The position numbers and the translations under genes were made by a program. Shown here piece after piece: positions 36,061-44,475 of a stretch of 64,000 nt of DNA. The notes under the pieces are model-generated. The model ran no database searches. It was not told the origin of the DNA and saw only the letters and a program-made list of their open reading frames with translations. This DNA is from Planctomycetota bacterium (lineage in GTDB: Bacteria > Planctomycetota > UBA8742 > UBA2392), in NCBI GenBank assembly GCA_027493625.1, contig JAOSKM010000003.1, positions 1,020,057 through 1,084,056 of the forward strand. The letters are read 5' to 3'. Numbering within the stretch: position 1 is the first letter of the stretch; each line of letters opens with the position of its first letter.

Positions 36061-36374
36061 AGCACGAGCGAGAGACGGAGGTTCTTGGGCGGCTGCGTTA
36101 TGGACGGACGAGCTTAGCAGTACTGGCTCTACACACTTGGATGGGCAACAAGCGGGCGCGCTCGTGGCGCAAGGAGACTGTGCGGCGTGTGGCGCTGCTT
36201 GTGCGCCGGGGGGAGGAAACGTCCGGTCTGCGCTTGAACGAGGACGAAGACGGTAACGGGTTCCATACACTTGGGCTATGCGGTCGCGTCCACGACCGTA
36301 AGAAGTGCGCTTTGGGGGCAGGGGCTCGCGACACTATGCTGCCTTTTTCTCATATGGCGTGTTCTTCGGTCTAG
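36057..36374 (+). CDS. Hypothetical protein coupled to the MGYTHYW gene
   Basis: 105 residues, starting in an ATGA overlap with the preceding stop. The sequence is basic (RLRYGRTSLAVLALHTWMG, SWRKETVRRVALLVRRG) and lacks any motif I recognise. Overlap argues it is real and cotranscribed. Confidence 0.5.
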   Translation: MKHERETEVLGRLRYGRTSLAVLALHTWMGNKRARSWRKETVRRVALLVRRGEETSGLRLNEDEDGNGFHTLGLCGRVHDRKKCALGAGARDTMLPFSHMACSSV

Positions 36375-36614
36375 CCCAAGGATTCGGTCCATTGTGTCCC
36401 GTCGCAACATCATGGGATGCGTGCCAGAACTTCCCGAAGTCTTTGAGTTGGAAGCATTTAGTACGATCCGAGGAGCGCGCTTGAAGGTGCTGATTGCCTT
36501 AGGTTTTTCCTGTACGACATGACGTAGTCTCTGCGGTTTTCTGCGGACATGATGTCGCCAGATTGTATCCTGCCTGTCCTTTTTCAAGTTTGGGCAAATT
36601 GGGTGGAGGGGTGA

Positions 36615-38372
36615 ATGTCGTCTTGGGGACTTACTGATGAGCAGCGACAGTGCAGACCTTGGGGCATTGAGCCACAACTCCTTGCGCCGCAAAAGACCAT
36701 CACTGATCCTATCCATGGCGAGGTGTTTGTTACTGAGCTTGAACGGCGCATAATCGACACGAGGAGTTTCCAGCGCCTACGACGGATTCGCCAGTTGGGT
36801 ACTGCGCATCTTGTATATCCTGCTGCAACGAACTCTCGTTTTTCCCATGCGCTGGGTGCGCTACGCGCAGCTCAAGACATTCTCAATGTGGTGCTGGACC
36901 AGCGAAACACCAAGGGACACGTTCCTGACATTTTTGACCAGTGGAATTATGAGGCCCGTGGGGATAAGAATGTTTACAACGAGCGGGTTGGACGCGCAGT
37001 TGTGCTCTGCAGGCTCGGCGCGTTGTTGCACGACATCGGCCACGTTCCGTTTGGGCACACTCTTGAAGATGACTTGCGCCTGTTAGTGCCTCATGACGAA
37101 AACGAGGAACGGTTCACGTACTACTGGAACGAGATTCTAAAGACGGCAAAGATCGAGTTGGATGAGGAACTCGTTAAGTACTTGAAGGTTCTCGTACTAT
37201 CCGGCACCGGCTCGGCGGACGCCCTTCCAAGAGACCTGCGTTTCGTGAAAGATCTGATCGGAAACACCATCTGCGCGGACTTGTTGGACTACTTGCCTCG
37301 TGACCATTATTTCAGTGGACTCCCGGCCCAACTGGGGAAGCGCTTCCTTGACGGCGCGTACGTGCGAAAAACCGACGAGCGCTTCCATTGGTCGCGCTTC
37401 ACGGTGCGCTTGTTCAGGAACAACCGCCATCGCGTCGACGTTGTCACTGAGCTTTACAAGTATCTCCAATACCGCTACGAGCTCAACGAGCGGTTACTCT
37501 ATCACCATGCAAAGGTTGCCGCCGACGTCATGCTGGGCAAGCTGGTATCCGCATGGCACAGTGCATTGGCAGACGCGGTGAGACAGAGAGGCCCCAACGA
37601 CTTGCCTTTGTCAGACGCGCAGGCCAACCAGCAGGCCATTGCCAAAGTTGAGGAGATCGTTCGCGATGCGGGCGACGACTCGCTGCTTGAGATGTTGTAC
37701 GCAGAGGCCCGAAAGAAGGAACACGAGCACTCTGCTTGGAGAACGGTCGCGCGCATTTGCGATGCGCTGCTTAGTCGTAGGTTGTACAAGCTTGTGGGTC
37801 GGTGTACGTCCGCCGGCGACAAGGCTGACGACATTTACCGAGAGTTTGGTTCGCGGACTGCTCAACTTGAGCTTGAGAGTCGTGTGGCTGAACTGGTTGG
37901 CGCTGACCCTTCCCAGATCGCACTCTGGATCCCTTCGCCAAAGATGCGCGAAAAAGTGCCGGAGGTCGTGGTGCAGTCGAAGTCGGGTCCCAGGATATTG
38001 GCGCATGAGTCTAGCAGTAAGGGGAGAGAGATCATCAAGGCTCACCACCAGCTCTGGTCGATTTCGCTGTACGTTGAACCTGGACTTGATTTGGACCGGG
38101 AAGTACTGCTTGCGGCAATCGCTGACGAGCTAGAGATCGACTGGGACGCTGCAAGGCAGAGTTCTACGAGGTTGATAGACGTACTGGTGTCAAGGGTTTG
38201 CAAGGAAGTTGACTTGACGCCAGAGGGCGCTCGTGAGCTTAAGAGGGACTTTGTAAGTTCTGAGCCGTTCGCCAACTATCGTGGAGGGAGCGGTGGTTCG
38301 TTCAAGAAATTGTTGTCGCATGCGAAGGTGATGGCGAGGAAGATAGCGCGCAGGCATGCCGGCGGTAAGTAG
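36615..38372 (+). CDS. HD-domain (SAMHD1/dGTPase-like) phosphohydrolase
   Basis: 585 residues; GGAGGGG stands 4-10 nt before the ATG. The HD core begins with DPIHGEVFV (31-39). It contains H78 in SRFSHALG, H139-D140 in LLHDIGHVPFGHT, and the fourth ligand Asp in the ADLLDYLPRDHYFSG block (about 222-225). This is the arrangement of the SAMHD1-like branch of dNTP triphosphohydrolases, which cleave dNTPs to nucleosides plus triphosphate. The ~300-residue C-terminal part is mostly helical and not recognised. Neighbours are unknown genes plus HNH and peptidase-like proteins, so a defence role by nucleotide depletion is possible but unproven. Confidence 0.85.
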   Translation: MSSWGLTDEQRQCRPWGIEPQLLAPQKTITDPIHGEVFVTELERRIIDTRSFQRLRRIRQLGTAHLVYPAATNSRFSHALGALRAAQDILNVVLDQRNTKGHVPDIFDQWNYEARGDKNVYNERVGRAVVLCRLGALLHDIGHVPFGHTLEDDLRLLVPHDENEERFTYYWNEILKTAKIELDEELVKYLKVLVLSGTGSADALPRDLRFVKDLIGNTICADLLDYLPRDHYFSGLPAQLGKRFLDGAYVRKTDERFHWSRFTVRLFRNNRHRVDVVTELYKYLQYRYELNERLLYHHAKVAADVMLGKLVSAWHSALADAVRQRGPNDLPLSDAQANQQAIAKVEEIVRDAGDDSLLEMLYAEARKKEHEHSAWRTVARICDALLSRRLYKLVGRCTSAGDKADDIYREFGSRTAQLELESRVAELVGADPSQIALWIPSPKMREKVPEVVVQSKSGPRILAHESSSKGREIIKAHHQLWSISLYVEPGLDLDREVLLAAIADELEIDWDAARQSSTRLIDVLVSRVCKEVDLTPEGARELKRDFVSSEPFANYRGGSGGSFKKLLSHAKVMARKIARRHAGGK

Positions 38373-38387
38373 GGCTCGCGATCCCGT

Positions 38388-38759
38388 CTATTGTGGTGGG
38401 GGTGAGATGCTTCGTGATGCGGCATACTGTCGATGCTGCTGTGAGGCCATTTCGTGGGCTGTTTGCAGCGGCCGAATGCCAATGGCGTAGTAGAGGTACA
38501 GTTCGATGAGTTCGTGAAGTAGCACGACTCGGCGCTCAGGGTCGCTTAGAGATTGGTCAACGAATACCTGGTAGCAGTTTGGGCCTAGTCGCGGGCACTT
38601 GTAGCTGAATCCGCAGTCCTCGAAGGTTTCGAAGTCTACGACGTAGCGAAGGTTCCGAAACTCGACCTCGAATGAATCCTCTACGTGAAGGCTGTCGATG
38701 AGTTCGGCTAAGTTGTCGAACGCTGAGGAGAGTTCTTGGGTGGTCGTGAGGGGGGCCAT
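38388..38759 (-). CDS. Small metallopeptidase-like protein (HExxE type)
   Basis: 123 residues. After a helix (AFDNLAELIDSLHV) and beta strands comes VVLLHELIELYLYYAIG (about residues 77-93) and then TAHEMASQQHRQYA. The combination HELxE plus a following AHxxA resembles small zinc-dependent peptidase-like proteins of phages and plasmids. It does not match the standard HExxH. Catalysis is therefore uncertain. It converges with the HD hydrolase gene (16-bp gap) and may be unrelated in function. Confidence 0.5.
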   Translation of the reverse strand: MAPLTTTQELSSAFDNLAELIDSLHVEDSFEVEFRNLRYVVDFETFEDCGFSYKCPRLGPNCYQVFVDQSLSDPERRVVLLHELIELYLYYAIGIRPLQTAHEMASQQHRQYAASRSISPPPQ

Positions 38760-39036
38760 TGCACCCTGATGGGTGCGCCAGGCACATAAAGGCTCGCTTT
38801 TGGTCTGCTCACGCGGGGAAGTATAGAGACGGGCGCGACAGCCAATTCGGCTCTTGGCAATGAAGACGGAACGACGTCAGCGACGTGTGGGAAAAATCAT
38901 CCCTGCCGTGAGCCCCCTTTGTAATCAAGGGCGGGGCGCCTGTTGAAAAAGATGTTGTTTGGCGGTTTCTTGTGGGGCTTGGTGGATTGCCGTTGTGGCG
39001 AGCACGGAAGGGTGAATGCCAAGGCTTGATTTCCGA
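38760..39036. other. Intergenic stretch
   Basis: About 280 bp without a credible gene, between two minus-strand genes. It presumably contains the promoter of the peptidase-like gene and the 3' end of the HNH/zinc-ribbon operon. No clear site was seen. Confidence 0.3.
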
Positions 39037-39231
39037 CTATTCAGCGGGCGGTGTTCGGCTGATGATGTTGATCTCCCATGAGCGGTCGCACACGGGGCAT
39101 TGGTAGCGCGAAGATTGACCCGCTGGCTGGTTCACGGAGGGGACAGCCACCAAGTCGCTTTTGCAGACCGGACAGTATCTCGTGTAAGGGCTACGCCGCG
39201 GTTGGTTAGCGGGTGCGTTGCCTCCAGCCAT
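39037..39231 (-). CDS. Small zinc-ribbon protein downstream of the HNH gene
   Basis: 64 residues from the ATG at 39231. Two CxxC knuckles, YCPVCKSD and YQCPVCDRSW, about 25 residues apart, form a zinc ribbon. A short polar region precedes them. It follows the HNH nuclease gene by about 50 bp on the same strand and is probably cotranscribed. Confidence 0.6.
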   Translation of the reverse strand: MAGGNAPANQPRRSPYTRYCPVCKSDLVAVPSVNQPAGQSSRYQCPVCDRSWEINIISRTPPAE

Positions 39232-39282
39232 AACGACCTCTGGGGTTTGAAAGATCAAGTTCGCATCGACGTGGCTTGTACT

Positions 39283-39816
39283 CTAGCCACGCTTGTCCAG
39301 CCGGCGCCGGAATTCTGTTGCGGTCATGGTGCCTTTGGCGAGGTTGCAGTCGGAACATGCCAGGCTCAGGTTTGGCATGTTGTTTGAGCCGCCGTTGGTG
39401 CGTGGGTTCCGGTGGTCAATATGGCCACGCTCGACGAACACGCCGCAATACACGCACTGGTAGGCGTCGCGTTCACGCACTTGCTGCTTCTTCCACTCGG
39501 GTAGCGGCTCGGTGTTGGGCCTTCTGCGTTTCCGTTTGGGTTCGTCGCGAAGCAGTTCAGACACGAGAGCTGCAGCTCCGCCGATGGCCAAGCCCGCCAA
39601 AGCGCCGACGGCGAGGGCTACGAGCAGGTCTTCTAGCGGCGATGAGGGAGGATTGGGGACGAACGGCTTGACGTAGCTTACCTGGTGAGCTGGCCGCCAG
39701 TTTCCGTCGGTGCACAATATCTGGTCGTCGCAGCGCAGTTCCCCGTTCTTTGCGATTTCCCAGAAGCGAACGTACTCAACGTCGTAGCGCTGGCCTCCTC
39801 GGATCACTGCCACCAT
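39283..39816 (-). CDS. Membrane-anchored HNH endonuclease
   Basis: 177 residues. Residues 1-52 form a small beta-rich N-terminal domain reminiscent of GYF_2-type domains (FWEIAKNGELRCDD, CTDGNWRPAHQV). Residues 63-89 are a hydrophobic, glycine-rich helix (LLVALAVGALAGLAIGG) and a basic linker follows. Residues 108-177 form an HNH nuclease: CVYC (121-124), GHIDHRNP with the catalytic His-Asp-His set, an Asn-rich loop (NGGSNNMPN) and CSDC (154-157). HNH enzymes nick or cut DNA. Tethering one to the membrane is unusual and might act on incoming DNA. A GAAAGG site precedes the ATG. Confidence 0.85.
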   Translation of the reverse strand: MVAVIRGGQRYDVEYVRFWEIAKNGELRCDDQILCTDGNWRPAHQVSYVKPFVPNPPSSPLEDLLVALAVGALAGLAIGGAAALVSELLRDEPKRKRRRPNTEPLPEWKKQQVRERDAYQCVYCGVFVERGHIDHRNPRTNGGSNNMPNLSLACSDCNLAKGTMTATEFRRRLDKRG

Positions 39817-40002
39817 ACGATTGCCTTTCTGAACGCCCGGCCTGTCAGAGAAGTGGTCTTGCCTCTCACAAGCTTACATAGGGCTGCGACATGAAAAGCT
39901 GAAGCTTCGGAAGCGCGGTATGATTGGCGCACAGTGGGTTGGTCATACGCGCTCGGTGGTGGTTGCCCGAGCGCGTCTGCGTTGCGGGCGGAGGTTTTGG
40001 AC

Positions 40003-40212
40003 ATGACGGAGAAACAGGGTGAGGACTTGCAGGAGTGTGCGGCGATTCTTGAGGCCGCGGTGCGCGAGTTGGTGAAGGAGGCGGTGCGGAACGGTTACTG
40101 TTTGAGCAGTGGTTGCGTGCGGTGCAGCGGAGCTTGCGCTTTGGAGGAGCATGTTTGGATTGATGAGGTGGACGAGTGGTTCCCGGAGCCTGCTGAGAAG
40201 CGCACGCCGTGA
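40003..40212 (+). CDS. Small Cys-rich hypothetical protein
   Basis: 69 residues from the ATG at 40003, with GGAGG 8 nt upstream. It has a helical N-terminus (CAAILEAAVRELVKEAV) and a cluster CLSSGCVRCSGAC that may bind a metal ion. An acidic end follows (IDEVDEWFPEPAE). No family is known. Confidence 0.55.
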   Translation: MTEKQGEDLQECAAILEAAVRELVKEAVRNGYCLSSGCVRCSGACALEEHVWIDEVDEWFPEPAEKRTP

Positions 40213-40486
40213 CGGGCAGGCGGCTCGTTTGGCTGCTTCACGCGCGCGTTGTCGCGTTTCGTTTTCTTGCCTCCGCGTTGTGCAGTTGCCCTTTGGCGCT
40301 CCATCGGGTAGGCGGCGGTTGGCTCGCAGGCCTTCGTAAAGCTGTCGGCCGGATTCTGGTCGGCAAGGCTTTGCCGATGCTTGATGGTTGCCGGCCGAAA
40401 GCTTTAGCGATCCCTTTGCTCGCTTTGTTCGCGCCGCACCCTTTCAAAGAGTGCCTAAAAGGGCGTTCGGGGGTGCGGAGGCATCT
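40213..40486. other. Intergenic stretch
   Basis: About 270 bp rich in short GC palindromes (for example GCCGG and CGGCAAGGCTTTGCCG near 40360-40380). No credible gene; it may hold the promoter of the next gene. Confidence 0.3.
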
Positions 40487-41017
40487 ATGGAAAACGAAAA
40501 CTGTGTTGGCGCGCGTGTGCGCGAAGTTGTGACGAGCCGCTCGGTGAAGGGCGGCGTGCGCGTGGAAGCGTTGCAGCATGAGATCGACGTTGTGGTTGAT
40601 GGCGGCCGTGAGGTGGTGGTGTTGCAGAGCGTGCAGGTGAGTGTGCGTCGCGGCGACGAGGAGCATTTCACGGCTTCGTTGACCGTGAGCGAGGCCGAGC
40701 GCTTGTTCGAGGCCTTGGCTGAGCTAGTGCATGGTCAGGCCGAGCGGGTGTTCAGCGAAGCAGAGCGCAGGGGCAGTCAGGGCGACGGCGCCATGGCCGG
40801 CGCTGAGTCAGCGAGGGAAGAGGTGGACGGGTTGCCCGTTCACCCTTGTCTTGTTCGCAAGGTGGACGATTGGGGTTTTGTCGAGGGTTTGGACGAGGAT
40901 GAGTTGGCGGACCCGTGTGAGCTTGAGCGTTGCGCGATTCGGGGCCATTGGCCTTGGTGGCTGTTCAGGTTGAAGGGTGGCGTGAAAAGTCCTGGGGAGC
41001 CGTGGTTCCCCGATTGA
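40487..41017 (+). CDS. Hypothetical acidic protein
   Basis: 176 residues from the ATG at 40487; an open frame further upstream has no ribosome site. The N-terminal ~80 residues are beta-rich (VRVEALQHEIDVVVDGGREV). The middle is a helix (EAERLFEALAELVHG) and the end is acidic and Trp-rich (HWPWWLFRL). No domain is recognised. Confidence 0.5.
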   Translation: MENENCVGARVREVVTSRSVKGGVRVEALQHEIDVVVDGGREVVVLQSVQVSVRRGDEEHFTASLTVSEAERLFEALAELVHGQAERVFSEAERRGSQGDGAMAGAESAREEVDGLPVHPCLVRKVDDWGFVEGLDEDELADPCELERCAIRGHWPWWLFRLKGGVKSPGEPWFPD

Positions 41018-41525
41018 GGGGCCAGGTTTGGCTGCCGGGTTAGCGATGGATGGCGAGCAAGGCAGGTATTGGATTGGCGATGTTTCGGGTGGCGGGGTTT
41101 GTGGTCGGGAGGAGAGGGTCAGTCAGGGTCGGATGAGGTGTGCGAATTGTGCAACTGGTTAGTTGGTGGGTAGAGCTGGGGCGTTGTGTTGTGATGGGTA
41201 GGGTTGTCGGTTTGGGCAGGGTGATGGTTTTGGCGGTCTGGCTGGTGGGGTTGGGAGGGTTGTTGTGAGGAAGGATGTCTAGGCCCTTGGCAGGGCGGCT
41301 GCATAGTTGGCAGATAGGCCGCGCTGCGGTGCGGCTGTTCTATATGCCGGGGCCTTCGGCCCGGCGGATGTGTGCGCGTGGCGCTGCGCGCCATGCTGGT
41401 GTGGTATCGGGTGTGTGGTTGGGGGATCAGCGCAGGAATCACGTCGGAAATCGTGCTGGAAACCTTGCTGGGGCAATCTTCACGCGCTCGACACCGCCGA
41501 AGTGGCAGTGTTCAAGTAAGCCGGG
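41018..41525 (+). other. Non-coding, strongly G/T-skewed region
   Basis: About 500 bp without a credible gene. From about 41030 to 41280 the plus strand is almost pure G and T with few C. Closely spaced G-runs at 41196-41221 (GGG-TA-GGG, then GGG-CA-GGG) could form a G-quadruplex. It marks the boundary between the bacterial-style genes on the left and the archaeal-like element on the right. Confidence 0.45.
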
Positions 41526-41894
41526 TTACTTGCGGCTTCGCTTGGTTGAACGTGCGGTCTTGCGGCGGGATGTCGGCCCGGCCTGCTGAAGAAAACGGAT
41601 GTCCTGAAGAAGCAGTTTGTCTTGCGCCGCATGACGTTCAGCCAGGCGGCGTCGCTCGGCCAGTAGTGAGCGCAAGCGGTTGGTCGGGCTGTTGGCGCGG
41701 ATGAAGCTCATCCCGTGGATGGTGACGCGGGACACCAAGCCGGTGTTGGCCAAACGCGACAATGCTCCCTGCACGGTACTCTTGGCTAGCTTCGTTTCGC
41801 GGGCAAGCTCGAGCACGCGAGCCTTCTTCCGTCGGCGCGCAGCCAGGTAGACCTTGAGATCGTTCTCCGTGTACGTCGGGCGGTAGATTGCCAT
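41526..41894 (-). CDS. Winged-helix DNA-binding regulator A
   Basis: 122 residues. A winged helix-turn-helix fills residues ~8-68: YTENDLKVYLAARRRKK, LARETKLAKSTVQGALSRL (recognition helix), then the wing NTGLVSRVTIHGMSFIRA. A coiled-coil helix (LAERRRLAERHAAQDKLLLQ) suits dimerisation, and the tail is very basic. The style resembles archaeal MarR/Lrs-like regulators. The gene starts 26 nt after the centre of a TATATAA box and has no ribosome site. A palindromic site of the type repeated in the upstream ATPase gene lies directly before that box. Autoregulation through these sites is a reasonable inference. Confidence 0.7.
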   Translation of the reverse strand: MAIYRPTYTENDLKVYLAARRRKKARVLELARETKLAKSTVQGALSRLANTGLVSRVTIHGMSFIRANSPTNRLRSLLAERRRLAERHAAQDKLLLQDIRFLQQAGPTSRRKTARSTKRSRK

Positions 41895-41916
41895 GCCAGG
41901 CGGAAAGACGCTCGGC

Positions 41917-41951
41917 TATATAAGCCCTTCGATTACGTTAACTTGAGTTAA
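41917..41951 (-). promoter_or_regulatory. TATA-like box and operator-like palindrome before regulator A
   Basis: Reading the minus strand, TTAACTCAAGTTAA (41951-41938, arms TTAACT/AGTTAA) is followed 14 bp later by TTATATA (41923-41917). The ATG comes 22 nt after that. A TATA element centred about 26 bp before the start codon is the geometry of an archaeal leaderless promoter. The palindrome is at the position where a repressor would block TBP/TFB or RNA polymerase. It also overlaps the stop codon of the ATPase gene. Confidence 0.55.
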
Positions 41952-44475
41952 TCGCGCAGGATGCGAAGCGTTCGGAAGGCATCGCGAGTGGTTGGCGATA
42001 GGACCATGTGTTCGCCGTCTTCACGCACAAGCTTCGTGTCAACCGCGTTGACAATGGCGTGTCGGGAGCGCGCAACAGGTACGCCTGCTTGCGCCAGGCG
42101 TTGCTCCCTTGCAGGCCACGATGAGTGAGGGAAGTCGAGCACGTCGAGAACAAGCAGCTTTTCGGGACCCGGGAGTTCGAAGAAGCGGTTGATGAACTCC
42201 TCGGCCGTTGGCTGCAAGCTGGCGATAGTTTGGACCTGGACGCGATCGAGCGTTGCGTAACTTGAGTGAATCGCCTCTTGTGGTGCTTCGGAAGCGCGTT
42301 TGGCGGGCGCGTAACTCAAGTTAACCGGCCCAGCAGCCGCACTCTGGGGATCGCCGACGCGCGCGTAACTTGAGTTAACCGGCACTGAAGGCGCGTCGTC
42401 CGCAGGGTTCGTTCCCGATAAACTTGAGTTAATCGGTTGGGAGCAGCGGTGTTCGGCGGCATCTTTACCCGTGTAACTTGAGTTAATCGGTTCGGAAGCG
42501 GCCCGTAGGGCAAGCTCTGTGGCTTCGGCTGTGGAGCTGTTTGTGGCGAGGCTGACGACCTTGTCAAAGCCAGCGTTGAGTGCTTTCTCGATGTTGCCGA
42601 GGGGGTCGGACTTGCCCGTTTCAACTTCGATGGCGACTCGCTCGTCCGGCTTGGTTGCGGCTACATCGACGGCGCCGCCAAGGGAAGGGCCTGCTCCTTG
42701 GCGACGGCATAGCCGCGGGCGGCGTAGTGGCGCGCCGCCTGCTCCTTCCAATACTCGTGCTCCGGGCTTGCCCGGTAGTATGGCCAGCGAGCGTCATGGC
42801 CGAGCTGCGTTAGCAGTTCGGCACCGGCTTGGGTGATCTCAAGGATCACCACTTTGCCGCCGCCGGGGATTTGCCGGTGGATTTCATGGCTGCGCACCAG
42901 GCCGCGTTGTTCAAGTTTGTCCTTTGCGGCCTGGCCTTTGCGGGTGCTCATGGCGCAGCCTTTGAAGTGCTTGCTGACGCCCGCGAACGGGTCTTTGAGG
43001 ATGTGAGCGAGCAGTTTCCGCTCGTCTTCATGCAGTTCTTTACCTGAAAGCGTTGGAGGTTGATTCGTGCTCGGTTCGGCGTTTGGCGGGGTTTCCACGC
43101 TGGAGAACGCGTAATCACTGGCGTTTCGGGCGATTTCTTCATCCGTGACTGGTACGTGTTTGAGGTGGTCAACAGGGTCGAGAGTGACGGCGAAGGCGCG
43201 GTGCGTGCCGAAGCGGCACAAGGCCGTGCCGGTCGGCAGGCGCGACAGCACGTCCGTGTCTTCGATGAGCAGGCTCTGGCCTGCCGTGCGCAAGTCTCGG
43301 CTGTTGTCGAGTGTGAAGAAGAACTTGGTGTGGGTGTTTGCGATGGCGCTGTCTTCAAGCTGGCTGGGTACCTGGTCGGCGATGATGTAGCCGGTGCCAA
43401 GGCCTCTGTGCTCGCGCAGGGCGATGCTGAGCTGGCTTTCGATCTTCTCTTCAGTCTTCTTCAAAAGATTGTGCGCCTCGTCGAGAATCATCACGTTGCG
43501 CAGCTTGCCCTTGCCGGTCGCTTTGACGGCTTGCAGGGGTGTGCTGGCGCATGCAGAGCATCATGCACTCCACGAAAAGCGTTTTAGATCTTCCGGCAGG
43601 TTGAGTTCGAAGATGGCGCACTCGTCCTTGAGCGAGGCGATGGAAACGTGCTTGTCGCGCGTGACGGCAAGGCTGGAGCCGAAGCTGCCTGTGCATAGCG
43701 CTTCCAGGGCACGAACTGTGCTGACTTTCCATTCCTTGAAGCGAAGGCCTTTCATGTCCTTTGGTTCGTGCTCCGGACCCAGGCCAGCAACGTGCGAAAC
43801 GAGGGCGTGTGTACAGGGCTGAAGTTCTGTTGCGCCCAGGTTCGCGCGCCGTGAGCAAGAGCCGCGCACAGGATGCTTTTGACTCCGTGACCTACGTAGA
43901 AGGTCTTGCAGACTACATCGGCAAGCTGGAACAGTGGATTCAGGTCGTGAAGGCGGCTCTTGGCCTGGCAGAGCTGGATGAGTTCGGCCAGCGGGTTGAA
44001 ATTGAGCGGGGCCGTTTCTTCTCCGATGGTGTAGACGCGAACCTTGTCCGACAGATGCGCAAGCGGCCTGTAGTCGAGGTTGAAGTCGTAGAGGAAGAAC
44101 GGAACGCCGGCTTCAAGCAGGCCTTGGACGAAGTGGTGATGAGCGTCGTCTTGCCAGAGCCAGAGGCGCCGGCGATGAGCACGTGCCTGTTGAGTTGGGT
44201 GAGCGGAATCTTGAGAGGAAACAGGCGCTTATCCGCTTGCGTGACGTGACCAACGGCGATGCCGTCGCTCGGCATATCTGCCTGCTTTGGAGGAGCGAGC
44301 GCCGGGGCGTGTCGCCGAAGTGGCGCATGGCCTCAAGCTCGAGCCATTGTTCGATTTCTCGGCGGCCGTCGTTGTCTTCGGCGACCCAAGTGACGAGTAG
44401 TCCCTTGATGTGTTCGCCCAGTACGGGTGCAAGCCGGTTTACCAATTCCTCAACGCGCGCGTGAGTGTCTCTCAT
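41948..44475 (-). pseudogene. HerA-type AAA ATPase (conjugation/DNA-transfer-like), broken by about six frameshifts
   Basis: Joined over frames, this is a ~840-residue protein. It has the N-terminal MRDTHARVEELVNRL, then LPLTQLNRHVLIAGASGSGKTTLI with Walker A. Next come FFLYDFNLDYRPLAHLSDKV and a Walker B-like NVMILDEAHNLL, then the HerA-type GYIIADQVPSQL segment. Further on is a winged-helix region and finally a nuclease-like stretch (VDVAATKPDERVAIEVETGKSD) plus the 54-bp repeat region. Single-base shifts are needed near 44300, 44150, 43765, 43588, 43540 and 42690, mostly at short homopolymers. HerA/VirB4-like ATPases power DNA or protein translocation. The start is in an ATGA overlap with the preceding coiled-coil gene. 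Whether it is decayed or just badly sequenced cannot be decided here. Confidence 0.75.
42258..42485. repeat. Array of five near-palindromic 12-mers at exact 54-bp spacing inside the ATPase gene
   Basis: Plus-strand copies: TAACTTGAGTGA at 42258, TAACTCAAGTTA at 42312, TAACTTGAGTTA at 42366, AAACTTGAGTTA at 42420, TAACTTGAGTTA at 42474. Consecutive starts are exactly 54 bp apart. The DNA between them is not conserved. In the protein the units are 18 residues long and begin with (I/V)NSSY-like peptides. The second unit has its two central bases inverted, which keeps the palindromic arms but changes Ser to Leu. A sixth copy lies at 41939-41950. This argues for selection on DNA sites. Confidence 0.85.

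Noticed and set aside
40388..40486. Longer N-terminus for the acidic protein at 40487
   Set aside because: The extension has no ribosome site and reads like translated non-coding GC-rich DNA; the ATG at 40487 is the better start.
42258..42485. CRISPR array
   Set aside because: Regular spacing invites the idea, but the repeat is only 12 bp, near-palindromic, lies within a coding frame and has no cas genes nearby.
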